A stretch of DNA of 15,149 bases from CAYFFO01 sp964342485 (GCA_964342485.1 CAYFFO010000038.1:1-15149); one strand, 5' to 3'. Counted from the stretch's first letter, positions 1 through 7,691 are shown. Notes: a model not told the origin generated them from the letters alone. A program made the numbers and translations.

Positions 1-160
1 CGGCGTATTAATAATCACACGGCTTGCTCTCTCGTTCATTTATATTTCACACTCCCATTTAAATTTATGCTGGTAACTTTTTATCGATTATAGATTAAAT
101 ACCTGTTAAGGATCATAAAATTAATGTACACTCTTCCAAAATAAACGTATGGAGGTTTAG

Positions 161-847
161 ATGGATAAGAATAAGATTACAGGATTAGCTCTTACAATAT
201 CCCCGGTAACAGCCATTGCTCTCTGGTTCGTATTGGGCTTGGTAATACTGGATGGTGCAGGACCTGACAACCCTCAAAAATGGATTGCAGAATTAGGTGC
301 CAACAGTACAGCAGTAAAATATTTCCTTCCTATTGTTACTTTGTTGTTTCTAATAGGAATAGGTGGCTTAGGTTATATTAAAAAATCTATGGAAGGCGGT
401 CCTGGTAGTTATATAGCGAGCTTCGCTTGGTTTCTGATATTACTAGGTGCAGCTGCTCAATTAGGTGAAGTGGCATTTACACTCGCACTTGCCGAAGCTT
501 CTAATAATGCCGCAGTTGCCGCCGCCGCTGCTGCTGGAGGAGATGCTGCTGCAGCTGCTACTGCATCTGCTAATTCTGCTATAGCTGCTAGCATGTTTGC
601 AGGCGGACAAGCTATAGGCGCAGTAACAACAGCATTTTCGATGTTAGGTTTTGCATTATTCGGTTACGCAATATGGCAACAAAAGAACTTCAGCCCAATA
701 CTTGCATGTCTAATGTTTGTAATAGGAATATATACCTTGATAATGTGCCTGATTGATTATGAAAATCCGTTAGTCGCAATAGGATATATAGGTATAGTAG
801 TGTCTTTTGTATGGTTGGGTATAAGTCTTTTAAACAAAAAAGATTAA
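161..847 (+). CDS. Six-helix membrane protein with Ala-rich loop, function unknown
   Basis: I do not recognise the family. The 228-residue protein shows about six hydrophobic segments, near residues 8-30, 54-73, 85-105, 150-171, 178-198 and 203-224, so it is predicted to be an inner-membrane protein. Between helices 3 and 4 lies a low-complexity segment (about residues 111-144) made mostly of Ala with some Ser, Thr, Asn, Gly and Asp, encoded largely by GCT/GCC/GCA runs. The C-terminus ends in a short basic tail (NKKD). The ATG start is well supported by GGAGGT at 151-156, four bases upstream. The gene stands alone, with its 3' end facing the acetyltransferase gene across a strong hairpin at 906-948. 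No catalytic or transport motif is visible, so no function is offered. That the frame is a real gene is fairly sure from the ribosome site and the helix pattern. Confidence 0.85.
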   Translation: MDKNKITGLALTISPVTAIALWFVLGLVILDGAGPDNPQKWIAELGANSTAVKYFLPIVTLLFLIGIGGLGYIKKSMEGGPGSYIASFAWFLILLGAAAQLGEVAFTLALAEASNNAAVAAAAAAGGDAAAAATASANSAIAASMFAGGQAIGAVTTAFSMLGFALFGYAIWQQKNFSPILACLMFVIGIYTLIMCLIDYENPLVAIGYIGIVVSFVWLGISLLNKKD

Positions 848-905
848 TACTAGCCAGTATTATCCTGAATAAATGAAATTCCCAGAACGCTAGTCCGAAA
901 CTGTT

Positions 906-948
906 TGAGGGTGTGGGGTGAGGCTAAACTATTCACTCCACACCCTCA
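906..948. terminator. Bidirectional hairpin terminator between convergent genes
   Basis: The arms TGAGGGTGTGGGGTGA (906-921) and TCACTCCACACCCTCA (933-948) pair over 16 positions with one G-T pair and an 11-base loop. The hairpin sits between the 3' ends of two convergent genes (stops at 847 and 1015), which fits a shared terminator. The U-tract is weak on both sides (ATTAAATT on the plus side, AACAGTTT on the minus side), so it may act by stem strength or as a transcript-end stabiliser rather than as a textbook intrinsic terminator. Confidence 0.7.
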
Positions 949-1014
949 TTAAATTACTGAAAACCTGGGGATTAAAGATCAAAAAGATCCTTGCAATTGA
1001 ATTTATAATTCAAA

Positions 1015-1863
1015 CTAAGCTGGAGAAAATACAGGTCCTCCAGCAATTACATCTTCACACCTTAAGCACTCCCTACCGCAATTAGTTATCATCGGATTAT
1101 TTATCATTACATCAGCGGCAAGTCTCAAGGTCTCTGCTACTGGGAAAACACGCCACAGGCTAGAGCCAACTCTTGTACGATTCTCAATCGAGTTAAGCAC
1201 GGGACCTAAATTGTCAAACCCGTCAGAACATGAGCCAAAATCAACCCTAATAGGCTTTCCATCCACACCATTCACCCACCTTATGAAGGGTTTGCGACCA
1301 CACATCTCTTCAGCCTTATGCAGTGCGGTCATCCTGGAGAGTCCAACACCCATCAGTACTACCAAGCCGTTCAAATCACTAAGTTTCTTTATTGGTCCAT
1401 TTCCGTCAAATGGTGACTGAGCTGCAATTAATTCCTCAGCCTTGGGTCCCACAGCAGCAAATGAACACCTCGGATGATTGCCTCTATACCTACCATTAAT
1501 TGATAACAGGCATTTTGGAATTGCTCCCATTGAATCACCGACTTCATTGCTATCAGATCTATAAATCATGTTGGAATCAGATATGTCCTTTCGATATGTC
1601 TCATAGTCGATCCCATTACGTAAAATATGGTCTCCATCTGGAGGTGCTATTTCGTAAACCATTGAAAATGTTGGAACCATCACTGTACATCCCCTTTTTA
1701 ACAGCCCGTCTATAACAGCTTGAGGACCTCCGGGAATTGGACCAAAAGACCGAAATGAAGAATGTACCATAATAGATTTACCACTCAGGTCCATTCGGTC
1801 CGCAGCCTCTGAAATTATTCGAGATAGTACCGACATTTTGCCATTACCTTCACTGTTTGACAC
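1015..1863 (-). CDS. AAC(3)-family aminoglycoside N-acetyltransferase homologue
   Basis: This belongs to the AAC(3) family, whose members transfer acetyl from acetyl-CoA to an amino group, classically N3 of 2-deoxystreptamine antibiotics. Family marks are VHSS then GPIPGG (about residues 33-46), an HP..SFAA.G block (130-139), GPI.KL followed by VLMGVG (156-174), and LHKAEE (181-186) holding a conserved His. Length (about 275 residues) matches the family. The C-terminus has a Cys cluster, C-x3-C-x2-C (about 262-269), whose role I do not know. The longest frame opens with GTG at 1863, but the ATG nine codons in (1834-1836) is the likelier start: it has an AAGG ten bases upstream, and the -10-like TATAAT at 1879-1884 would start transcription only a few bases before the GTG. 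Many environmental AAC(3) homologues are not resistance enzymes, and the substrate here cannot be told. It shares no operon with its neighbours. Confidence 0.88.
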   Translation of the reverse strand: MSNSEGNGKMSVLSRIISEAADRMDLSGKSIMVHSSFRSFGPIPGGPQAVIDGLLKRGCTVMVPTFSMVYEIAPPDGDHILRNGIDYETYRKDISDSNMIYRSDSNEVGDSMGAIPKCLLSINGRYRGNHPRCSFAAVGPKAEELIAAQSPFDGNGPIKKLSDLNGLVVLMGVGLSRMTALHKAEEMCGRKPFIRWVNGVDGKPIRVDFGSCSDGFDNLGPVLNSIENRTRVGSSLWRVFPVAETLRLAADVMINNPMITNCGRECLRCEDVIAGGPVFSPA

Positions 1864-1878
1864 TATTCACTACAGTCG

Positions 1879-1884
1879 ATTATA
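1879..1884 (-). promoter_or_regulatory. Candidate -10 box for the AAC(3)-like gene
   Basis: A perfect TATAAT on the minus strand lies 43 bases before the preferred ATG at 1836. There is no convincing -35 box 17 bases further up. The box sits inside a small inverted repeat (TCGAT-TATAG-ATCGA, 1876-1890). Confidence 0.3.
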
Positions 1885-1994
1885 GATCGATAAGTTACTG
1901 GAATGGCATCAAGTTAGAGTAAGTGGTAACAACATCTACTAGAAGAAGCAAATCCAGCCTTAATTAATGTTTAATAAATTGAACTAAACCAATG

Positions 1995-2000
1995 TATAAT
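1995..2000 (+). promoter_or_regulatory. Candidate -10 box for the lipoprotein gene
   Basis: A perfect TATAAT is followed by an expected transcription start near 2007, then AAGGA at 2013-2017 and TTG at 2028. No good -35 box is seen. The position supports TTG 2028 rather than ATG 1992 as the translation start, because ATG 1992 would lie at the promoter itself. Confidence 0.4.
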
Positions 2001-2027
2001 TTAACATTGTATAAGGAAAAAATATCA

Positions 2028-2714
2028 TTGAAAAAATACTTGCTAAAAAATCCCTTTCTTATAATTTTGGGATCTATAATTTGTCTCGTTAGTTGCGAGC
2101 CTACAGAAGTTTCAGTTGACGTGGAAGAGGTAAATATAGATACGAAACTTAACACATCTATTACCCTACCTCATTCGACACCAAAAACCGTCTTACAGGG
2201 AAATATACAGCCTCCTGTAGTAATTCCAACTCCAATAGGATTAGAAGCGATGACTGAAGTATTAAAAAGCGTATCCTCGGTATCGGAAAATTTGCAGGAA
2301 ACAGCAAAAACCTTTGGTGATATATTCAGTTCTATAAATACAAGTACCCAAATAACTCAACCTGTTTTTAACTATTCTGAAAAGATCATTAGCCTTAATA
2401 ATCTACTACTAATCGGGTTTATTGTGTCTAAAGAAACATCCTCCAAATGGAACCACACTGGCCTAATAAATAGTTATGCTGGACAGGTCAACTTGAACGG
2501 AGAGGATAGATCTATTGAAGTCCTTATTTTTGACAGCGTAATACAAGACCCTTTATTTGCCGGTTCTGTAACCTCTGATATGCTACAAATCAATGGATAC
2601 AGCAATCATATTAGCTCTCATCAAAATCTCTTTGTGAGTTGTGAAAAACAAGAGATCTGCGAAGATTTGTTCAAGTTATTGGAAGAGAAAACTAGATTAT
2701 TTGACGGTAAATAA
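2028..2714 (+). CDS. Predicted lipoprotein, function unknown
   Basis: The family is not recognised. Read from TTG 2028 the protein has 228 residues and opens with a classical lipoprotein signal: a basic n-region (MKKYLLKN), a hydrophobic core (PFLIILGSIICL) and a lipobox LVSC with Cys at residue 23. It would be exported, lipidated and anchored on the outer face of the membrane. The longest frame starts at ATG 1992, but that adds 12 residues ahead of the signal peptide and starts upstream of the likely transcript. AAGGA at 2013-2017 lies ten bases before TTG. The mature part begins acidic, passes a Pro-rich stretch (QPPVVIPTPIG) and a Ser/Thr-rich region, and ends in a mixed alpha/beta-looking segment with two Cys (SCEKQEIC). 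It is a single gene, divergent from the AAC(3)-like gene. Substrate binding or an envelope role are both possible. Confidence 0.75.
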   Translation: MKKYLLKNPFLIILGSIICLVSCEPTEVSVDVEEVNIDTKLNTSITLPHSTPKTVLQGNIQPPVVIPTPIGLEAMTEVLKSVSSVSENLQETAKTFGDIFSSINTSTQITQPVFNYSEKIISLNNLLLIGFIVSKETSSKWNHTGLINSYAGQVNLNGEDRSIEVLIFDSVIQDPLFAGSVTSDMLQINGYSNHISSHQNLFVSCEKQEICEDLFKLLEEKTRLFDGK

Positions 2715-2802
2715 GAAACCTTATATTTGCCAGATGTGAAGAGTATATTTAGGCCAATGATATAGAAAAAGGCCCCTCCGTTACTGTAAAAATGCCGGTT
2801 TG

Positions 2803-2878
2803 TGGTACCCCTGCCCGGACTCGAACCGGGGCACACGGTTTAGGAAACCGTTGCTCTATCCGCCTGAGCTACAGGGGT
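2803..2878 (-). tRNA. tRNA-Arg (anticodon CCT)
   Basis: The minus strand folds into a full cloverleaf. It has acceptor ACCCCTG/CAGGGGT, D arm GCTC-loop-GAGC, anticodon arm ACGGT-TTCCTAA-ACCGT giving anticodon CCT, a short four-base variable region (GTGC), and T arm CCCGG-TTCGAGT-CCGGG. Discriminator A is followed by an encoded CCA at 2803-2805. The body is 73 bases. It reads AGG Arg codons. It follows the peptidase gene on the same strand after about 90 bases; a run GGCC-TTTTT further downstream on the minus strand (about 2766-2774) may help termination, but no stable stem is seen there. Confidence 0.96.
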
Positions 2879-2895
2879 AAGAATTTAACAATCAC

Positions 2896-2939
2896 AGCTT
2901 TAATCAATAAAATTTTATTAAATTATAACGATTAAAGCT
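2896..2939. repeat. Inverted repeat between peptidase gene and tRNA-Arg
   Basis: Perfect 10-base arms AGCTTTAATC (2896-2905) and GATTAAAGCT (2930-2939) enclose a 24-base AT-rich loop that itself contains the palindrome AATAAAATTTTATT (2906-2919). It lies between the stop of the Xaa-Pro peptidase gene (2966) and the tRNA 5' end (2878). It may end the upstream operon transcript or mark a tRNA processing or promoter region. It lacks a proper U-tract. Confidence 0.5.
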
Positions 2940-2965
2940 ACAGTTATTTATACTTGTTAATACTT

Positions 2966-4054
2966 TTAATTAGCTACTTTTATCTTTGGAGCACGGCTAA
3001 TAACTTTAGGGTGTCCATTTTCCATTATTACTATATCTTCTATCCTAACTCCACCCCAGTTGGTTAGATATATACCTGGCTCTATTGTGAAAACCATACC
3101 ATCTTCAATAATTTCTTTTGCTCTAGGACCTACCCTTGGATATTCATGAACATCGAGACCAACACCATGGCCTAAACTATGACCAAAATTGTCCCCGAAA
3201 CCTGCTTCTGAAATAATATCTCTTGAAATAGCATCGATATCCTCTCCAGTCATCCCAGGCCTGACCCTTTTTTCTGCTTGTAATTGGGCATCCAGCACTA
3301 TTCCATACACTTGTTGGAATTTCTTATCCGGCTCTCCAACAAATATGGTTCTGGTCAAATCTGCACAATAGCCATCAAACTGAGCACCCATATCTATTAC
3401 TACAGACTCTCCATCTCTAATAACCGTTTGGTCTGCTAGGTGGTGCGGTAGAGCTCCATTAACACCTGCTCCCACTATTGTTTCAAAAGCCAGGCCTTCT
3501 GCACCCTGTTCTCTCATTGATTTTTCCAGTTCCCAAGAAACCTGCTCTTCGGTCATACCTGGCTCAACTATCGCAGAAACTTCTTCAAAAGCTTGATCTG
3601 TAATCTCTACTGCTCGTGTTATTAAAGCAATCTCATCTTCATCCTTTACAGCTCTCAATTTATCAATAGTGTCTCCAATATCAATTAGTTTCACTTCAGT
3701 TCCACCTTGATAATCTGATAAGGCTCTTCCAAATTGGGAATAAGTAGATACAGACATGTCATTGGATTCAAATCCAACTCTATTAACCCCAAGAGCATTT
3801 ATCTGCTCTGGAAACCAAGCTAACGGACCACTAATCCTCTCTGTTTTGAAATTTGGTGCCTGGCTCTCGGCCTGTTCTGTATATCGGAAATCTGTATATA
3901 AAACCTGATCATTTTCTGTTATCAATAAATATCCTGCCGAACCTACAAACCCCGATAAATATCTCCTGTTTGTAGCACTAGAAATTAAGATAGCATCAAT
4001 TCCATGCTCACTAAAAAGTGTGCGAAGCTTATCCAGTCTGGAAGCTATTTTCAA
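2966..4054 (-). CDS. Xaa-Pro peptidase, M24B family
   Basis: This is a cytoplasmic metallopeptidase that removes residues next to Pro (Xaa-Pro aminopeptidase or dipeptidase). The 362-residue length matches the short bacterial type. Residues 1 to about 125 form the creatinase-type N-terminal domain (RRYLSGFVGSAG, LYTDFRYTEQA). The pita-bread catalytic domain follows from about 135. All five expected metal ligands are present: Asp221 (IDMGAQ), Asp232 (ADLTRT), His296 (LGHGVGL), Glu325 (TIEPGIY) and Glu339 (VRIED). His204 in LPHH is the usual extra active-site His. The start is TTG at 4054, overlapping the aroQ stop in TTGA; GGAAGG about nine bases upstream supports it. It is the last protein gene of a xer-aroQ-peptidase unit. 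An aroQ-peptidase pair is common in bacteria. Whether it acts as PepP or PepQ cannot be told from sequence. Confidence 0.95.
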   Translation of the reverse strand: MKIASRLDKLRTLFSEHGIDAILISSATNRRYLSGFVGSAGYLLITENDQVLYTDFRYTEQAESQAPNFKTERISGPLAWFPEQINALGVNRVGFESNDMSVSTYSQFGRALSDYQGGTEVKLIDIGDTIDKLRAVKDEDEIALITRAVEITDQAFEEVSAIVEPGMTEEQVSWELEKSMREQGAEGLAFETIVGAGVNGALPHHLADQTVIRDGESVVIDMGAQFDGYCADLTRTIFVGEPDKKFQQVYGIVLDAQLQAEKRVRPGMTGEDIDAISRDIISEAGFGDNFGHSLGHGVGLDVHEYPRVGPRAKEIIEDGMVFTIEPGIYLTNWGGVRIEDIVIMENGHPKVISRAPKIKVAN

Positions 4055-4497
4055 TTTTGTTTTCCTTCCTTTAAATATTCATTGATAAACTTGATTGCAT
4101 AAACATATCCTCTCCAACCCAATCCTGCTATCTGTCCAACAGATACAGGGGCAACCACTGACTTATGTCGAAATTCTTCTCGAGCATGTATATTCGATAA
4201 GTGAACTTCTACAACTGGTATTTTGGTATCTGACAGAGCGTCCATCAGAGACATACCGTAGTGAGTCAATGCCCCAGGATTAATCACAACCCCATCTGCC
4301 TTATGAGAATTATCCTGAATAAAATCTATTATCGAACCTTCATGGTTACTCTGGAATAAAACAATTTCTACCTGGTCGCTTTCAGTCTCTTCAATGATTT
4401 TACGATTCAAATCATCAAGCGTCATACTTCCATAAACACCTACATCTCGGATACCGAGCATATTTAAGTTTGGGCCATTAATTAATAAGATTTTCAT
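4051..4497 (-). CDS. aroQ: 3-dehydroquinate dehydratase, type II
   Basis: This cytoplasmic enzyme converts 3-dehydroquinate to 3-dehydroshikimate, the third step of the shikimate pathway to aromatic amino acids. The 148-residue length is typical of the small dodecameric type II enzyme. The family blocks appear in order: NGPNLNMLG (7-15), the flexible lid with Arg17 and catalytic Tyr22 (RDVGVYG), FQSNHEG (48-54), NPGALTH (73-79), EVHLSNIHAREEFRH (97-111) with catalytic His99 and Arg110, and the C-terminal GQIAGLGWRGY. The position after TH that is often Ser is Gly here. The ATG start is preceded by AAGGA, which overlaps the end of xer; the gap to the xer stop is two bases. The stop overlaps the peptidase start by four bases, so the three genes should be translationally coupled. 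Confidence 0.97.
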   Translation of the reverse strand: MKILLINGPNLNMLGIRDVGVYGSMTLDDLNRKIIEETESDQVEIVLFQSNHEGSIIDFIQDNSHKADGVVINPGALTHYGMSLMDALSDTKIPVVEVHLSNIHAREEFRHKSVVAPVSVGQIAGLGWRGYVYAIKFINEYLKEGKQN

Positions 4498-4499
4498 TT

Positions 4500-5426
4500 T
4501 TAGTCCTTAATAAATTTTCTTGACTTAGCTCTAGGATGTGCTGATAGATAGACTTCTCGAGCCTTAGATTTAGTTACATGAGTATAAATCTGAGTGGTTG
4601 CAGGACTAGAATGACCTAATAATTCCTGTACAACCCTGAGATCTGCTCCTCCGTCCAAAAGATGAGTTGCAAACGAATGTCTTAAAGTGTGAGTATGAAC
4701 TCCTGAAGTAAGACCCACTTTTGTTGCATAAAAACGCACCATTTTTTGAATACTCCTTTGACTTAACCTTGAACCTAACCTGTTAAGGAAAAGAGCATTA
4801 TCACTCTCATGATTTGATATTTTAGCCCTGATTTCTCTTAAATATAATCTTATTGCTTTACAAGCCTGTGTGCCAATCAAAACAATCCTTTCCTTAGAAC
4901 CTTTACCAACTACCCTAATCTCCTTGGTATCTAAATTTATCCCTTCCACATTAAGCGAATGTACCTCGCTGACCCTTAATCCTGCAGCGTACACAAGCTC
5001 TAACAAGGCTCTGTCTCTCAATCCAAATTTACTACTTGTATCTGGAGCTGTAACTAGTTTATCAGCTTCATCTCGTGACAAGAATCGAGGTAGGCGTTTC
5101 TCAGTCTTTACTACTCCTCTACGAGGCAAAGGATCTTTTTCAATTATATTTTCTGAAAAAAGCCACCTTAATAATGCTCTTAGGGAACAAAGTTTACGAA
5201 CAACACTCGACCGTGCGTATCCGATCTCTACGAGCCAAGCTAGATAACTACGTAAATCGTTTCTGTCTAATTCGTTAAACCCTGGAATTTTGTAAGCTTC
5301 CATATACTCCAATAAAGACTGAAGATCGGTCCTATAATTCCTTACAGTTAAAGTTGCCAGACTTCGTTCAGTCTCAAGATGGTTAACGAAACGTTCAAGC
5401 AATACACATTGTTGATTTGTATTCAT
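4500..5426 (-). CDS. Tyrosine recombinase, XerC/XerD type
   Basis: This site-specific recombinase probably resolves chromosome dimers at a dif site. The 308-residue length is typical of Xer. The N-terminal SAM-like core-binding domain spans about residues 7-95 and the catalytic domain about 112-295. The catalytic set is complete: Arg151 (AGLRVSE), Lys175 (GKGSKER), His246 and Arg249 (HTLRHSFATH), His272 (LGHSS) and nucleophile Tyr281 (IYTHV). It lies 111 bases downstream of topA, a neighbourhood seen in many Gram-positive and Chloroflexota genomes, which argues for the housekeeping Xer rather than a phage integrase. XerC and XerD cannot be separated by eye, and lineages with one Xer use it alone. 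No Shine-Dalgarno precedes ATG 5426. A TATAAA at 5438-5443 on the minus strand is only 11 bases before the ATG, so a near-leaderless transcript is possible in addition to readthrough from topA. Confidence 0.94.
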   Translation of the reverse strand: MNTNQQCVLLERFVNHLETERSLATLTVRNYRTDLQSLLEYMEAYKIPGFNELDRNDLRSYLAWLVEIGYARSSVVRKLCSLRALLRWLFSENIIEKDPLPRRGVVKTEKRLPRFLSRDEADKLVTAPDTSSKFGLRDRALLELVYAAGLRVSEVHSLNVEGINLDTKEIRVVGKGSKERIVLIGTQACKAIRLYLREIRAKISNHESDNALFLNRLGSRLSQRSIQKMVRFYATKVGLTSGVHTHTLRHSFATHLLDGGADLRVVQELLGHSSPATTQIYTHVTKSKAREVYLSAHPRAKSRKFIKD

Positions 5427-5537
5427 TAAACAGCAGTTTTATAACAACACTGCATTAATATGAAAGGCAATGCATGATCACTTTAGAGGGAAACTCACTG
5501 ATACCCATTGTGATACCTGATAATTTGACTAAGTAAA

Positions 5538-7691
5538 TTAAGACGCCAATTCCACCACATCACCTGATTCAGGAATAGGGCCTTTATATTCACAAACTGC
5601 ACATCTGGCATTTGTACGACCAGATGCCACAAGCAATTTCCCGCATTCCGGACATGGCACTGGCAATGGTCGTTGACTTGAAGTGAAAGTACAGTCAGGA
5701 TAGTTACTACAACCATAAAAAGTCCTCGGTCCACGGCCTTTGCCACCACGGCCTTGCCTTTCAAGAAGTTCCCCACCATCTTCAGGGCAATTCACACCCG
5801 TATTTTGAGTAAACGGCTTAGTATTCCTACATTCTGGGAAACCAGTACATGCAAGAAATCTACCAAATTTGCCAGACTTTATTACCATTGGACGCTCGCA
5901 AGATTCACAAAACTCATCTGACTCCTCATCAATCTGTTCTCTAGGAACCCTTTCTGCATTTTCACGAGCTTCTATCACAGATTTATTGAAAGGAGCGTAA
6001 AACTCCTTAAATACTGGATTCCATTCACGTTCTCCTTTTGCAATCTCGTCCAATTCCTCTTCAACACGTGCCGTAAAACCAACATCCATTATGTCTGGGA
6101 AATGTTTGATAAGAAAATTGCTGACAACTATACCGAGTTTTGTAGGAACCAGTCTACCTTTGTCTTTTCTCACATATTCACGCTCCACAACAGTCGCAAT
6201 AATGGAAGCATAGGTACTCGGTCTTCCTATACCACGTTCTTCTAATGCTCGAACCAAACTCGCTTCCGTGAACCTTGGAGGAGGCTGAGTAAAATGCTGC
6301 TCTGGCGTAATGGAATTTGCATTAAGTGCTTCTCCAGACAACAAAACGGGCAGATCAACATCTTCCTTATCACCAGAAGAGTCATCTTTGTCTTCCATAT
6401 ACAACCTTCGGAAACCTGGGAAGCGTATCACTGATCCTGTAGAACGGAAAATGTACACAGAACCTGATTTCGTTTCTGTGGCATCTATATCGACAGAAGT
6501 AGAATCAAAAATTGCATCTGCCATTTGGCTTGATAGCATTCTTCTCCAAATTAAGTCATATAATCTAAATTGTTCCGGTGTCAAAAATTTTTCCAGTGAC
6601 TTTGGTTCACGATATATTGAAGTAGGACGTATTGCCTCATGCGCCTCCTGAGCTCCTCTTACCTTTTTCTTGTAGGCACGAGGAGATTTTGGTAAATAAC
6701 TTGAACCAAAGTTATCATTGATGTATGTCCTGACCTCAGAGACTGCTGATGTAGCAACGTTTGTAGAATCTGTCCGCATATATGTAATCAATCCCAAAGG
6801 ACCATCACTGCCAACATTGACGCCCTGATAAAGCTGCTGGGCAACTGACATAGTTTGTCGAGTTGTAAACCTGAGCTTTCGAAATGCTTCCTGTTGTAAT
6901 GAACTTGTTATAAACGGAGGTGCTGGCTTTGATTTTCTTTCTTTAACATCTATTTTTGATATTGAAAAATTTGCAGAATCCAGATCCGATGTTATGTTTC
7001 CTGCTTCCTGTCCATCGGTTATCTTCAGATTACCCGATTTTCCTTTTATTGATCTTAGTTTTGATTCGAATTTCAGGTCATCTACGCTATCTTTTTTCGA
7101 AAAAACAGCATCCACAGACCAGTATTCTTCCGCCTGAAATGCTTTGATTTCTTGTTCTCTATCAACCGTAAATCTTAAAGCTACAGATTGGACTCTCCCG
7201 GCTGAAAGTCTCGAACGTACCTTTTTCCAAAGAACAGGACTCAAGTCAAATCCAACTACATGATCAATAACTCTCCTCGCCTGTTGTGCATCGACCAAAT
7301 TAGTATCGATATCTCTAGTATTGTCAAAGGCCTCTTTAACCGCCGATTCAGTTATCTCATGAAATACAACTCTCTTTACTTTAAGGACATCAATCTTAGC
7401 AGCCTCTATTAAATGCCAGGCAATTGCCTCACCTTCTCTATCAGGGTCCGTAGCCAAATACACAGTTTCAGCATTGGATGAAGCCTTTTTTAGTTCAGAT
7501 ACAATTTTTCGTTTATCAGCGATCACCAAATACTTGGGTTTAAAATCCTCGTTTTCAGAAATCTCTAAGTTCTTTTTAGGAAGATCTCTTACATGACCCA
7601 TAGAAGCTACCGCTTCGAAATTTTTTCCAAGGAAACGGCCTACCGTACGCGCTTTGGCCGGTGATTCAACTATAACTAAGTCTTTTGCCAT
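5538..7691 (-). CDS. topA: DNA topoisomerase I (type IA)
   Basis: This enzyme relaxes negative supercoils by passing one strand through a transient break. The longest frame starts at GTG 7706, but ATG 7691 gives the canonical MAKDLVIVESPAKA opening and a 717-residue protein. In that numbering the TOPRIM domain covers about residues 1-115, with Glu9 and the DPDREGEA acidic motif (Asp82, Asp84). The active-site Tyr is Tyr304 in LITYMRTDST. ERGIGRPSTYA is the conserved domain-IV motif. The C-terminus carries zinc-ribbon-like modules. One has Cys595, 598, 615 and 621. A second has only Cys635, 661 and 667, because Asp stands where the usual second Cys would be (CPEDGG). A third has Cys680, 683, 697 and 700. 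It is the first gene of the minus-strand housekeeping block, divergent from the ABM-domain gene. No clear Shine-Dalgarno is seen. Confidence 0.97.
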   Translation of the reverse strand: MAKDLVIVESPAKARTVGRFLGKNFEAVASMGHVRDLPKKNLEISENEDFKPKYLVIADKRKIVSELKKASSNAETVYLATDPDREGEAIAWHLIEAAKIDVLKVKRVVFHEITESAVKEAFDNTRDIDTNLVDAQQARRVIDHVVGFDLSPVLWKKVRSRLSAGRVQSVALRFTVDREQEIKAFQAEEYWSVDAVFSKKDSVDDLKFESKLRSIKGKSGNLKITDGQEAGNITSDLDSANFSISKIDVKERKSKPAPPFITSSLQQEAFRKLRFTTRQTMSVAQQLYQGVNVGSDGPLGLITYMRTDSTNVATSAVSEVRTYINDNFGSSYLPKSPRAYKKKVRGAQEAHEAIRPTSIYREPKSLEKFLTPEQFRLYDLIWRRMLSSQMADAIFDSTSVDIDATETKSGSVYIFRSTGSVIRFPGFRRLYMEDKDDSSGDKEDVDLPVLLSGEALNANSITPEQHFTQPPPRFTEASLVRALEERGIGRPSTYASIIATVVEREYVRKDKGRLVPTKLGIVVSNFLIKHFPDIMDVGFTARVEEELDEIAKGEREWNPVFKEFYAPFNKSVIEARENAERVPREQIDEESDEFCESCERPMVIKSGKFGRFLACTGFPECRNTKPFTQNTGVNCPEDGGELLERQGRGGKGRGPRTFYGCSNYPDCTFTSSQRPLPVPCPECGKLLVASGRTNARCAVCEYKGPIPESGDVVELAS

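Noticed and set aside
84..1887. Shared 12-mer TCGATTATAGAT at 84-95 and 1876-1887, upstream of two genes
   Set aside because: It is a short match in AT-rich DNA, with different orientation and distance to the genes. Chance is a fair explanation.
1992..2027. Longer lipoprotein start at ATG 1992
   Set aside because: The ATG lies at the likely -10 box and would put 12 extra residues before the signal peptide. TTG 2028 has a Shine-Dalgarno match.
2755..2800. Intrinsic terminator after tRNA-Arg or the lipoprotein gene (GGCC with T-run)
   Set aside because: A T-run follows GGCC on the minus strand, but no stable stem can be built, only three to four base pairs.
2803..5426. tRNA-Arg plus a tyrosine recombinase as a genomic-island boundary
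   Set aside because: The recombinase sits in a tight housekeeping block with topA, aroQ and a peptidase. I found no second copy of the tRNA 3' end that would serve as an att repeat, and there are no phage or transposon genes.
5495..5779. Small minus-strand frame of 94 codons overlapping the topA 3' end
   Set aside because: It is a shadow frame of topA with no family pattern. The topA frame with its zinc motifs explains this stretch.
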